Origin: Pseudoalteromonas umbrosa
GTDB taxonomy: Bacteria; Pseudomonadota; Gammaproteobacteria; Enterobacterales; Alteromonadaceae
DNA length: 64,000 bases
Assembly (NCBI RefSeq): GCF_030125375.1
Contig: NZ_JASJUU010000006.1
Span: 62,001 to 126,000 of the forward strand
Direction of reading: 5' to 3'
This document shows positions 1 to 8,449 of the stretch, piece after piece. Below the pieces are notes generated by a model that searched no databases, was not told the origin of the DNA, and saw only the letters and a list, made by a program, of their open reading frames with translations. The translations under genes were made by a program, and so were the position numbers. Each line of letters opens with the position of its first letter. The first letter of the stretch is position 1.

Positions 1-1
1 T

Positions 2-154
2 ATTAATAAAAAACGCAAAGCAAAGTATCAGCAGTTGGCAAAGAAAAACGGTATTAGTTTGTCACAAGTGGAAAAGCTTGCAGCAGAAAAAACCTATAAG
101 AAGACCTCTTCTGGGCATTTCATTCAAGTAAATGGCAAGTGGGTGAAAAAATAA
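2..154 (+). CDS. ydbL: YdbL-like protein (DUF1318), 3' end only
   Basis: The frame is open from the window edge to a TAA at 152-154 and gives the last 50 residues of a protein whose start lies off the window. The tail has a basic stretch, a QLAKKNGIS-like segment, then VEKLAAEK and an ending GKWVKK. This resembles the C-terminus of the small periplasmic YdbL/DUF1318 family. In E. coli ydbL follows ydbH and ynbE, which are linked to outer membrane homeostasis; those genes would lie to the left and cannot be seen here. The family call rests on C-terminal resemblance only. Confidence 0.7.
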   Translation: MNKKRKAKYQQLAKKNGISLSQVEKLAAEKTYKKTSSGHFIQVNGKWVKK

Positions 155-167
155 AGCCACTCTGCAA

Positions 168-193
168 TAACTGCGCTGAATAAGCGCAGTTAT
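168..193. terminator. Hairpin between convergent genes
   Basis: AACTGCGCT and AAGCGCAGTT form a stem of about 9 bp around a short GAAT-type loop. It sits between the ydbL stop and the 3' end of the DUF1415 gene. The T-rich flank after it (TATCATATTT) suits a plus-strand terminator, and the symmetrical stem could serve both genes. Confidence 0.6.
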
Positions 194-206
194 CATATTT
201 GACGCC

Positions 207-752
207 TTACTTTTTGTGAATGCAGCTAGCCAGTAACTGTTGCCAAAATGCTTCGCCTTTACGTCTAGCTAGGCGAATGTTATTGTCAGGTATAGATTCA
301 GGATCATCGTACATTTCAAGCGCTTCAGCCATACTATCTTCTCTGATCAAGTGCAAAGTAGGGTATGGCGCACGGTTAGTATAGTTTGCGGGGTCGTCTT
401 CATCGCTATCTGCGAAGACATAATCTGGATGAAAGTTAGCTATTTGATAAATCCCTTCAAAGCCTTGCGCGCAAAGCATCGCGTTGGCTAAATCGACTAA
501 ATCTAAAAAGGCGTCAAAATCGCTGAAACCATTAGAGAAAACAAGTAGGGTGGTTTCTCTATCTTGGTTTTGATTCAACTCAAAACATTGTTCCAACATA
601 TCCATGACGGCATCGTCATGACTCAGTGCCTCGCTGATACAGTAATGTATGGCATTTTGTTCCACTTCTTTTCTGGCAAATGGACAAAAGTTATATTTAA
701 CGATGACATTACTGACCCAGTTTTTCATCGCGTTGCTAATGTGTTCACTCAT
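207..752 (-). CDS. DUF1415 domain protein
   Basis: This 181-residue soluble protein looks like the DUF1415 family, whose function is unknown. Seen in the sequence: no signal peptide or membrane span, an N-terminal NFCPFARKE segment with one cysteine, a central HPDYVFADSDEDDPANYTNRAPYP stretch split by acidic residues, and a basic C-terminal RLARRKGEAFW region. The NxCPFA and NRAPYP motifs are what made me choose the family. Its start codon at 750-752 abuts the stop of waaA, so the two genes are probably co-transcribed from the waaA side, although no functional link to LPS is evident. Confidence 0.75.
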   Translation of the reverse strand: MSEHISNAMKNWVSNVIVKYNFCPFARKEVEQNAIHYCISEALSHDDAVMDMLEQCFELNQNQDRETTLLVFSNGFSDFDAFLDLVDLANAMLCAQGFEGIYQIANFHPDYVFADSDEDDPANYTNRAPYPTLHLIREDSMAEALEMYDDPESIPDNNIRLARRKGEAFWQQLLASCIHKK

Positions 753-2015
753 TTACTGCTCCAATAGTGAATCGATAACATCTAGGGTACGATTAATGGC
801 GCCTTGATTACTTGCAAGGCAAGTGTGTGCGTTTTGCCCTAGCTTTTTCGCGGCAGTATTATCGTGTAAATATAGACTTAATTGCTGAAATAATTCGTTT
901 TTATCTGAGCAAATTTGTGCACCGTTTGCTGCGATTAATTGCGGGTAGATATGAGAGAAGTTATAGGTACTCGGCCCGCTTAAAACGCCGATGGAGCTTG
1001 CTGCGGCCTCTAGTGGATTGTGACCACCTCGCTCAATTAAGCTGCCACCGACAAATGCAATGTCAGCGCAGCCATAAAGAAATTTTAACTCGCCAAGGGT
1101 GTCTGCCAACAAAACTGGGTTGTTTGCATCAAATTCCCCACTTCGACGGCTAAAATTGAGGCCTGACTCTGTCAGCAAAGCCGCGACAGGATTAAACTGT
1201 TCAGGATGACGAGGCGCAATGACTAGAAGCGCTGTAGGCGTTTTCTCCAGCAATTGCTTGTGTACTTCAATGATTTGGTCATGTTCACCTGGGTGTGTTG
1301 AGCCTGCAATCCAAATAGGTCTATCTCCTAGTTGAGACTTCAATAATTTCAATTGCTCTATTTCACGATTACTGAGGGTGACGTCAAACTTAATAGACCC
1401 AGTCGTAATGACTTTATTCTGTTTGAGCCCCAGCTTTATGAATCTTTTAGCATCTTCATCGTTGTGACTAGCAAGCACAGTGATGTTGTCCATGATACTT
1501 TTACTGAGTGAAGAAAATTTTTGATACCCGCGCAAGGATTTATCAGACAACCGTGCATTGATAATTGCAACTGGACACTGAACTTGGTTTGCGTAGTGAA
1601 ATAGGTTCGGCCAAAGCTCAGTTTCTAATACGACAAGTAACTTAGGCTTCAAACGCTTTATAAACCGACGTGTTGCAAAACCCAAGTCAATAGGCAGGTA
1701 ACAGGTATGGACTGATTCTTTAAATTGTTTATTAATTTCAGCTCTACCAGTTGGTGTGTTCGTCGAAATAATTATGGGATGCGCTGTGTGCTGGCATTGT
1801 ATTTTTTTGATTAAAGGTGCCGCTGCCAATACCTCACCAACTGAGGCGCAATGAATAATAATTGCCTCTTGTGGCAAATGTGAACTCACTGTGCCAAACC
1901 TTTGTGAAAAGTGTGCCTTATAACCTGGGTTTTTCTTGCCTCTGATGTGATATAAATAAAACGCAATAAGCGGTGCAAGTAGCAATAAGGTGAGTGAGTA
2001 AATAAATCGAGTCAT
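753..2015 (-). CDS. waaA: 3-deoxy-D-manno-octulosonic acid (Kdo) transferase
   Basis: WaaA transfers Kdo from CMP-Kdo to lipid IVA at the inner face of the inner membrane, the first step of LPS core assembly. The 420-residue product begins with an N-terminal membrane anchor (LTLLLLAPLIAFYLY) and then shows a GT-B glycosyltransferase body: HCASVGEVLAA near the start, ETELWPN in the middle, and RGGHNPLEAAA in the C-terminal donor-binding half. The frame is open to 2081, but the ATG at 2013-2015 gives the normal family length and puts the anchor at the N-terminus. Because KdkA is also present in the window, the enzyme may be a mono-functional type that adds one Kdo; this is inference. Confidence 0.93.
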   Translation of the reverse strand: MTRFIYSLTLLLLAPLIAFYLYHIRGKKNPGYKAHFSQRFGTVSSHLPQEAIIIHCASVGEVLAAAPLIKKIQCQHTAHPIIISTNTPTGRAEINKQFKESVHTCYLPIDLGFATRRFIKRLKPKLLVVLETELWPNLFHYANQVQCPVAIINARLSDKSLRGYQKFSSLSKSIMDNITVLASHNDEDAKRFIKLGLKQNKVITTGSIKFDVTLSNREIEQLKLLKSQLGDRPIWIAGSTHPGEHDQIIEVHKQLLEKTPTALLVIAPRHPEQFNPVAALLTESGLNFSRRSGEFDANNPVLLADTLGELKFLYGCADIAFVGGSLIERGGHNPLEAAASSIGVLSGPSTYNFSHIYPQLIAANGAQICSDKNELFQQLSLYLHDNTAAKKLGQNAHTCLASNQGAINRTLDVIDSLLEQ

Positions 2016-2160
2016 GGTATCAGGACATAGATAAAAGCGCAGTGTAACGTGATTACTGATGAATGGAAACGACAATAACAAATTTACACATATCGAGACG
2101 TGCCCAAAAGCACTTAATTTGCTAGTATGCTCGCCCCTAATTGTTTTTGAAAGAAATAAA

Positions 2161-3600
2161 ATGTTGTCAATTTATAAAAAGTTGTTGTTTTCAGTTTCTT
2201 TATCTCTGTCTTTGGGTTCTATATCAGCCTTGGCTATGCCGACAGCTTATCTTCCTATTGGAAAAGATAAAATCCTAGAATATCAAATTGAGAAAATGTT
2301 TACGCTGACGGCAGTAACGCCGATGAGTAAACCATACCGCGTAACTGAAATTAACAAACATATTATTAAACTTGGCAATATAGACCCCGCTTTGCAAGCA
2401 AGCATTAGGACTCGAATTGCGCCTTACCTTCAGAAAGATGCTATTACACGCAAAGGAATAAAATTACGAGTGGATTCCGGAGAAGAGCAGAAAATTGCGA
2501 ATGATCGTGGCAATTATTCGAACGAATATGCGGAAATTTCGTTAGATGGAATCTATCGAGGTAGCGACCACTCTTTATTACAATTAGGCGCAGAGTATCG
2601 TGTAGAAGCGGGTCGACTCGTACCCTACAATACCTTTTACGCTCTGGGCGGAGAGAATTTACAGCTTAATTTAGGGTACAAGGAGCATTGGTTTTCGCCA
2701 TTTAAACACTCAGCGCAAGTTTATTCAACAAATGCACAAACGCCACTCTCAGTTTCTTTAGGGTTAAACTCACCACTTCAAAATTGGTGGAATTTCGACT
2801 TTGAGCTTTTTTATGCAGAGCTTGAACATGTCGAAAAAGGGATTATCTATCAAAATGAAAGTCATGATGGTACACCTAAGTTGGCGGGGACACATTTAAG
2901 TTTTGAGCCCGTTGAAAACTGGAAAATAGGTATTAATCGCATGATGCAGTTTGGTGGTGGGCCGAGAAAAGTATCAGGGAAAGATGTATTAAAAGCGTTT
3001 TTTGACCCAGCGGGAAATGATAATAACGGTCTTACCGGTAGTACAGACAAGGAGCTTGGTGACCAATGGGCTACAGTCACGACATCATTAAAAACAAATT
3101 GGTATATGCCTGTAGAGTGGTACATCGAACATGGCGGGGAAGATACTAGAGAGCATAAAAATTATTTATTTGGAAACTCTGTAACGAATTTCGGTTTTTA
3201 TGTTCCTGAATTAGCAAAAGATATCTCTTTACGTTATGAGTTTTCAGACATAAGTGAACTTTGGTATGTTCATCATATCTATCTAACTAAGGGGAATAGC
3301 ATAAATGACTTTGTATTAGGTCACTTTGCTAGTAATCATCGTGTATTTAATCACGGCGCAGCAACGGAAAGTCAGGTAGTAGAGTTCACATATGCCGAAA
3401 GCTTTAACTCTCTATGGCGTTTAAAGTGGACAACAGTAGAAAACCAAGATGATGCTGAGTACAAATATGAGAAGCAAAATGAAATTCAACTCTCTAACTC
3501 TAGAAAAGTCGATGATTATCAGCTAGAAACAAGCTTAACTGTGGGCAAAGATGTCTTTGGAGAAAATTACACTTGGCTGTCAGTCAATGTATACTGGTAA
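2161..3600 (+). CDS. Wzi-family capsule assembly outer membrane protein
   Basis: This 479-residue protein resembles the Wzi family, outer membrane beta-barrels with a lectin-like role in attaching capsule or exopolysaccharide to the cell surface. The ATG at 2161 is followed by a signal peptide (KKLLFSVSLSLSLGSISALA, likely cleaved after ALA). The rest alternates aromatic and polar residues like a barrel, with family-like segments NWKIGINRMMQFGGG, WYIEHGGED and LGHFASNHR, and a C-terminal aromatic VNVYW ending typical of barrel proteins. The frame extends upstream to 2059, but that extension lacks a signal peptide. It lies between waaA and gmhA, consistent with a surface polysaccharide role. 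No capsule biosynthesis genes are in the window, so the polysaccharide it binds is unknown. Confidence 0.8.
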   Translation: MLSIYKKLLFSVSLSLSLGSISALAMPTAYLPIGKDKILEYQIEKMFTLTAVTPMSKPYRVTEINKHIIKLGNIDPALQASIRTRIAPYLQKDAITRKGIKLRVDSGEEQKIANDRGNYSNEYAEISLDGIYRGSDHSLLQLGAEYRVEAGRLVPYNTFYALGGENLQLNLGYKEHWFSPFKHSAQVYSTNAQTPLSVSLGLNSPLQNWWNFDFELFYAELEHVEKGIIYQNESHDGTPKLAGTHLSFEPVENWKIGINRMMQFGGGPRKVSGKDVLKAFFDPAGNDNNGLTGSTDKELGDQWATVTTSLKTNWYMPVEWYIEHGGEDTREHKNYLFGNSVTNFGFYVPELAKDISLRYEFSDISELWYVHHIYLTKGNSINDFVLGHFASNHRVFNHGAATESQVVEFTYAESFNSLWRLKWTTVENQDDAEYKYEKQNEIQLSNSRKVDDYQLETSLTVGKDVFGENYTWLSVNVYW

Positions 3601-3662
3601 TACACGGGTAATAATTAAAAACGAGCCCTACTTTTGGACTTGTAAGAATTTTAAGGTTCACT

Positions 3663-4256
3663 ATGTCAGTTAATGAACAAATTGCAAATAGCTACTTAGA
3701 CAGTTTGGAACGCCATATGGCACTATTTGCGAATATGGCGAATTATCATCAAGAGTCGATAGCTCTTCTGAAAGCGTGTCAAAAAGCGCTTGCTTCTGGT
3801 GGTAAGGTTATATGGTTTGGTAATGGTGGCAGCGCTGCAGATGCACAGCATCTTGCCGCTGAGTTTGTCGTGCGCTATAAACTAGAGCGAGGCCCACTGG
3901 CTTCAATCGCACTTACGACAGATACTTCAATACTGACTGCTCATAGCAACGATTACCATTTTAATACTGTGTTTGAGAGGCAGGTACAAGCCTTATGTAA
4001 ACCAGAAGACTTAGTCATAGGACTAACAACGTCAGGTACTAGTGAAAATATTAATCTAGCTTTGGCTGCAGCAAATGAAATTGGTGCTTATACAGTGGCT
4101 TTAACTGGTCGTCAGGGTGGCGAAGTAAAAGACATCGCTAAATTGCCAATTATTATTAATTTCGACGAAACTGCGCGTATTCAAGAAGCACATATGTTTA
4201 TTGGTCATTGGCTTTGTGAAGCGGTTGACCTTCTAATTGCGGAGCAAAGCAAATGA
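3663..4256 (+). CDS. gmhA: Phosphoheptose isomerase (sedoheptulose 7-phosphate isomerase)
   Basis: GmhA converts sedoheptulose 7-phosphate to D-glycero-D-manno-heptose 7-phosphate, the first step towards ADP-heptose for the LPS inner core. The 197-residue product is a single SIS domain: phosphosugar-binding GNGGSAADAQHLAAE near residues 53-67, a TTSGTSENI loop, and AHMFIGHWLCE at the C-terminal side with the conserved histidines. Length is normal for the family. It overlaps hldE by four bases (ATGA), so the two pathway enzymes are translationally coupled. Confidence 0.95.
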   Translation: MSVNEQIANSYLDSLERHMALFANMANYHQESIALLKACQKALASGGKVIWFGNGGSAADAQHLAAEFVVRYKLERGPLASIALTTDTSILTAHSNDYHFNTVFERQVQALCKPEDLVIGLTTSGTSENINLALAAANEIGAYTVALTGRQGGEVKDIAKLPIIINFDETARIQEAHMFIGHWLCEAVDLLIAEQSK

Positions 4257-5701
4257 ATTTAGCTGCCTTACAAAACCTGAATAATGCACGTGTGCTTGTT
4301 GTAGGTGATGTGATGCTAGATAGATATTGGCATGGTGATACTGGTAGGATTTCACCTGAAGCCCCTGTGCCTGTCGTTAAAGTAAGTAGTTTAGATGACA
4401 AAGCGGGCGGTGCTGCCAATGTTGCTAAAAATATTGCACACCTTGATGGTAAAGTTGGTCTTCTTGGTTTGATTGGTCAAGATGATAATGGCCGAAAGCT
4501 CAATGGTATCTTAGAAGATGAGAATATCGACTCTCAGTTAGTTAGCGTAGAAAATTTACCAACCATTGCAAAAATGCGCGTGATTAGTCGTCACCAGCAA
4601 GTTGTTCGCTTAGACATGGAAGAGCAATTCTTACCAGAACACAGTGCGCTTCTTACTGAAAAGCTTGAGCAAGTAATTGACGCATATGACTATGTATTGT
4701 TCTCTGACTATAACAAAGGCGCACTTGCTAATATCTCTGAAATGATTGCTATTGCAAAACGTGCAGGTAAAACGGTACTTATTGATCCTAAGTTAAGTGA
4801 TTTATCGTTATATCGTGGGGCCGATTTCATTACGCCGAATCTAAATGAATTTAAGCTCGCAGGTGGTGATGTCAGCTCAGAGGCTGCAATTACTCAAAGT
4901 GCTCGACAGTTAATCTCAGAAGCGGGCATCAATGCGATGTTACTTACGCGTTCTGAACATGGGATGTCTCTTATATCTGAGGGTGAAAAGCATGACTTCC
5001 CTGCACAAGTACTTGAAGTAAGTGATGTGACAGGGGCAGGTGACACGGTTATTGCTACGCTCACGACTATGTTAGGCGCGGGCATGAATGCCAAAGATGC
5101 TGTTGAAATGGCGAATTTAGCAGCGGGTATCGTGGTTGGGAAACTAGGCGCAGCCACAGTGACACCGGAAGAGTTGAGTGCGAAATTGAGCCAGTACTTG
5201 AAAGAAACAGGCGAGCATTATCAGGCACCATTTGAAGATGTGCTACAACATATTTCGTTTGCTAAGCAAAATGGCGAAAAAATAGTGTTTACAAATGGCT
5301 GTTTTGATATTTTACACGCAGGGCATGTGCGTTATTTAGCGCAAGCTAAAGCGATGGGAGATCGCTTAGTTGTTGGGTTGAATAACGATGAATCCATTTC
5401 ACGCTTGAAAGGAGCTGATAGGCCAATTAACCCTTTAAGCGAGCGTGCGATGGTTATCTCAGCTTTGGCGTCTGTTGATTGGGTGATTCCTTTTGGTAAG
5501 GAAGTAGAAGGAGATACGCCTGCTAATTTAATTGCGACGATAAGCCCTGATGTGCTTGTCAAAGGCGGTGATTATAAAGTCGAGGAGATCGCGGGTGCTG
5601 ATCATGTTTTGGCACAAGGTGGTCAGGTTGAGGTATTGTCCTTTTTAGACGGTTGCTCAACCTCGAATATTATTAAAAAAGCACGTTTAAGCAAGGGTTA
5701 A
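4253..5701 (+). CDS. hldE: Bifunctional heptose 7-phosphate kinase / heptose 1-phosphate adenylyltransferase
   Basis: HldE carries two steps of ADP-heptose synthesis: phosphorylation at C1 and, after GmhB removes the 7-phosphate, transfer of AMP. The 482-residue protein has an N-terminal PfkB/ribokinase domain (about residues 1-320) with GGAANVAKN and the DVTGAGDT catalytic motif, then a nucleotidyltransferase domain (about 340-482) opening with FTNGCFDILHAGHV, which holds the HxGH motif. The fused form is the usual gammaproteobacterial version. The stop overlaps the convergent kdkA stop by four bases. Confidence 0.96.
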   Translation: MNLAALQNLNNARVLVVGDVMLDRYWHGDTGRISPEAPVPVVKVSSLDDKAGGAANVAKNIAHLDGKVGLLGLIGQDDNGRKLNGILEDENIDSQLVSVENLPTIAKMRVISRHQQVVRLDMEEQFLPEHSALLTEKLEQVIDAYDYVLFSDYNKGALANISEMIAIAKRAGKTVLIDPKLSDLSLYRGADFITPNLNEFKLAGGDVSSEAAITQSARQLISEAGINAMLLTRSEHGMSLISEGEKHDFPAQVLEVSDVTGAGDTVIATLTTMLGAGMNAKDAVEMANLAAGIVVGKLGAATVTPEELSAKLSQYLKETGEHYQAPFEDVLQHISFAKQNGEKIVFTNGCFDILHAGHVRYLAQAKAMGDRLVVGLNNDESISRLKGADRPINPLSERAMVISALASVDWVIPFGKEVEGDTPANLIATISPDVLVKGGDYKVEEIAGADHVLAQGGQVEVLSFLDGCSTSNIIKKARLSKG

Positions 5702-6423
5702 ATGTTCAAGTGCTTTTTGTAAGCCTGAAGCAGTACTTGCCAGTGTGAATCATCAAAAAAGAAAGTCGGCCATTTGCCGGCTTCTTTTTTAAAAGAACGC
5801 GCAAGCCTATCAATATTATCTTGTTGCCATGTTTTATCTATGGCTCTAATCTCGCCTTTATCGAAATCGATTAAATTGACGTTATCCTGTCCATCAAAAA
5901 GGATATTATTGATATTGAGATCGTCATGATAAACACCTTGGCGGTGGAAATCAGCAATGGTTTGACCGACGGACACTAATTCACTTTCTGATAAGTGGCT
6001 TTGTTGTAGCTTTTCACACAAGCTTTGTGCGCTTGGGATAGCTTGTGTCAGTATATCAGCACGATAAATACCATAGGCTTGTTCAACATATGCCGCAATG
6101 GGGTCTGGCACAGGTAGGTTTAACGCCTTCAGCTCTAAAAGAAGCTTAAATTCCTTATATACTCTGGTTTTCTCCAAGCCTAAAAATAGGTATTGATCAT
6201 TCAATACTTTGCCTATTAAGCCGCCTCTCCAATAATGTTTTAGTACGGCAATATTTCCATTCTGATATTGAATAAACCAAGCCGGCGCGCGACCAAGCTT
6301 ACTGTTTACGATAGCGTCTTTTTTCCGCCAATATTCGACATCAAACCAGTTATGGTTAATGTTTAATACGCTATTTTGTGGCATTAATATGAAGCGGTTG
6401 CCGGTATTGTCTATTTTGAGCAT
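5698..6423 (-). CDS. kdkA: Kdo kinase
   Basis: KdkA phosphorylates the Kdo residue attached to lipid A, using ATP at the inner membrane. The 241-residue product has a kinase-like fold: HDDLNINNILFD as the catalytic loop (HxDLNxxN) and LIDFDKGEIR as the metal-binding DFD segment. The N-terminal WRGG stretch matches the glycine-rich part of this family. In Haemophilus and Vibrio the enzyme accompanies a single-Kdo core; presence here suggests a similar core. It is convergent with hldE and divergent from the heptosyltransferase gene. Confidence 0.9.
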   Translation of the reverse strand: MLKIDNTGNRFILMPQNSVLNINHNWFDVEYWRKKDAIVNSKLGRAPAWFIQYQNGNIAVLKHYWRGGLIGKVLNDQYLFLGLEKTRVYKEFKLLLELKALNLPVPDPIAAYVEQAYGIYRADILTQAIPSAQSLCEKLQQSHLSESELVSVGQTIADFHRQGVYHDDLNINNILFDGQDNVNLIDFDKGEIRAIDKTWQQDNIDRLARSFKKEAGKWPTFFFDDSHWQVLLQAYKKHLNI

Positions 6424-6551
6424 AAGTGGCTAGCAAAGTGGAAATATGCCGCAAGTTTAGCGATTTTTTCTCAAGAGGGAAATGCACAAGTGTTGCAAAT
6501 CGAGACGATTAATTTAAGATCGTGAGCTCTTAAACTGATTGGGTAAGGCGA

Positions 6552-7595
6552 GTGTCAAAAACAATTTCTTCTATTTGCGTGCTTCGATTATCGGCTATTG
6601 GTGATGTATGCCATGCAGTGTCAGCCGTCCAAGCGATTCAACGCGCGCACCCTCAAGCGAAAATAACTTGGGTAATAGGTAAAGTAGAGGCGATGTTATT
6701 GGCCGATTTACCGGGTGTTGAATTTGTGGTGTTTGATAAAAAACGCGGCAAAGCGGCTTTTAAGGATTTAAAGACTCACTTTAAGGGCACAAAATTTGAT
6801 GTGCTGCTGCATATGCAAGTTGCGTTTCGGTCTAATGTTGCGGCGCTGTGTATTCCTGCAAAGGTGAAAATTGGTTTTGATAGCGCGCGTTCCAAAGAGT
6901 TGCACTCGTTAGTCGTCAATCAACGCATTACTGGCCAAACCGAGCCACATGTCCTAGAGGGTTTTCATCATTTCGCTCGGGCAATTGGCGTACAGCCTCA
7001 AGACCCAACTTGGAGTATGCCTTATACATCAGAAGATGAGGGACAGGCAAAAGCGCTTTTACACGGTCTTGAGCGAGTGTTTGTTATTTCACCAGCAGCG
7101 AGTAAAAAAGAGCGAAACTGGTTGCCAGAGCGTTATGCAGCGCTTGCAGACTATGCCACAGCGCAAGGCTTTCAGGTTGTGATTACCGGAGGCCCAACTG
7201 AGTTAGAAGTCAGTCTTAGTCAAGCCATTATTGAGCATGCAAAATGTCAGATTTTAAATCTAGTGGGCCAAACTGGGTTGAAAACCCTTTTATGTGTACT
7301 TAAACAAGCAAAGTTAGTACTTGCGCCTGATACAGGGCCTGCCCACATGGCAGTGACGGTGGGCACGCCAGTTATTGGCTTATATGCACATTCCAATCCA
7401 AAGCGAACAGGGCCATACTTATATCAGCAATATGTTGTTGAGGTATATCACCAAAGTTTACTGCAACAAAAAGGCAAGTCGGCCAGTGAGTTGCCCTGGG
7501 GCACTCGAGTAAAAGGCGCAGATTTAATGGCACAAATTAGTGTTGATGATGTAACAGCGATGTTTGATAAAGTAGTTCAGCAAGAGAAATTATGA
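6552..7595 (+). CDS. Glycosyltransferase family 9, LPS heptosyltransferase I-like
   Basis: A 347-residue GT-B enzyme of family GT9, which adds heptose from ADP-heptose to the LPS inner core. Visible signatures are the N-terminal CVLRLSAIGDVCHAV motif, SPAASKKERNWLPE at the start of the C-terminal domain, and APDTGPAHMAV plus GLYAHSNPKRTGPY, the donor-binding segment. The sequence suits heptosyltransferase I-type proteins, but acceptor specificity cannot be read from it, so I leave out waaC. Start is a GTG at 6552 preceded by GGTAAGG-like sequence. It overlaps gmhB by four bases (ATGA), linking donor synthesis with transfer. Confidence 0.85.
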   Translation: MSKTISSICVLRLSAIGDVCHAVSAVQAIQRAHPQAKITWVIGKVEAMLLADLPGVEFVVFDKKRGKAAFKDLKTHFKGTKFDVLLHMQVAFRSNVAALCIPAKVKIGFDSARSKELHSLVVNQRITGQTEPHVLEGFHHFARAIGVQPQDPTWSMPYTSEDEGQAKALLHGLERVFVISPAASKKERNWLPERYAALADYATAQGFQVVITGGPTELEVSLSQAIIEHAKCQILNLVGQTGLKTLLCVLKQAKLVLAPDTGPAHMAVTVGTPVIGLYAHSNPKRTGPYLYQQYVVEVYHQSLLQQKGKSASELPWGTRVKGADLMAQISVDDVTAMFDKVVQQEKL

Positions 7596-8140
7596 AATCT
7601 AAAGCAGTATTCTTAGATAGAGATGGTGTGATCAATCATGATCATGCTTATGTTCATGCCATTGAAGACTTTGAGTTCATCGACGGTGTGTTTGAAGCGT
7701 GTCAATACTTTACAGAATTAGGCTATAAGCTTGTTGTGGTGACGAACCAATCTGGTATTGGTCGCGGATATTACGATGAAGCTCAGTTCCAGCGCTTAAC
7801 GCAGTGGATGTGTGAACAGTTTAATAGGCATAGTATTGACATCGCGGGCGTTTACTTTTGCCCACATCACCCCAAAAAAGCACTACCGCAGTACTTGCGT
7901 GATTGTGATTGTCGAAAGCCAAAACCTGGCATGCTATTACAAGCGATTGATGAGCATGATATTGATCCTACAAACAGCATCATGGTTGGAGATAAGGCTT
8001 CAGATATGAAAGCTGCTATTGCAGCAGGAGTGGCAACCAAAATATTGGTGCGTTCAGGACAAGAGTTCACTGCTGAAGATGAATCATTTGCAGATTTTGT
8101 TTGTGACTCTTTGGCGCAGTTGCCGCAAAAATTAGGTTAA
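7592..8140 (+). CDS. gmhB: D-glycero-beta-D-manno-heptose 1,7-bisphosphate 7-phosphatase
   Basis: GmhB removes the 7-phosphate from heptose bisphosphate between the two HldE reactions. The 182-residue HAD-superfamily protein shows the nucleophile motif FLDRDGVIN, the VVTNQSGIGRG motif II, a four-ligand zinc loop (CPHHP...CDCRKPKPG) and MVGDKASDMKAA as motif IV. Length and motifs match GmhB rather than histidinol phosphatase. With gmhA, hldE, the heptosyltransferase and kdkA it completes the inner-core heptose pathway inside 4.5 kb. Confidence 0.94.
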   Translation: MKSKAVFLDRDGVINHDHAYVHAIEDFEFIDGVFEACQYFTELGYKLVVVTNQSGIGRGYYDEAQFQRLTQWMCEQFNRHSIDIAGVYFCPHHPKKALPQYLRDCDCRKPKPGMLLQAIDEHDIDPTNSIMVGDKASDMKAAIAAGVATKILVRSGQEFTAEDESFADFVCDSLAQLPQKLG

Positions 8141-8449
8141 CGCCCATTTAGCTTTACGCTCATATAAAACAAGATAATCACAATCCGTGCATTTAGCTTG
8201 CGAACCTTTTAAAATATACTCAAGTAATTTAACTCATTCATACAACAAGTGGGTAATTGGCTTGAGTATGACTTTTCATTTGGTGTGTACCCTTTTAATT
8301 GATTTAACCTGAGTTTCAACGTCTATCGAATCGAAACGACATTGCATTGAGTTAAATAAATCATGCAGTATTCGAGGCATCATAGTCGTGTGTTCACCTC
8401 AGAAGCAAAATTAGGCGTACACACTCCGTGCAACCAATGGAGACTCTAC
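8141..8449. other. Gap upstream of kbl with a long inverted repeat
   Basis: This 309-base stretch holds no convincing gene. A perfect 9-bp inverted repeat, ATACTCAAG at 8216-8224 and CTTGAGTAT at 8261-8269, has a 36-base spacer whose flanks can extend the pairing imperfectly. A second short repeat pairs GTGTGT (8388-8393) with ACACAC (8419-8424). An in-frame ATG at 8363 would extend Kbl by 29 residues that are not typical of the family. The region probably holds the kbl-tdh promoter and leader. Confidence 0.5.

Noticed and set aside
8363..8449. In-frame ATG extending Kbl by 29 residues
   Set aside because: The extension is not family-like, and the ATG at 8450 has a strong ribosome site and gives the normal length.
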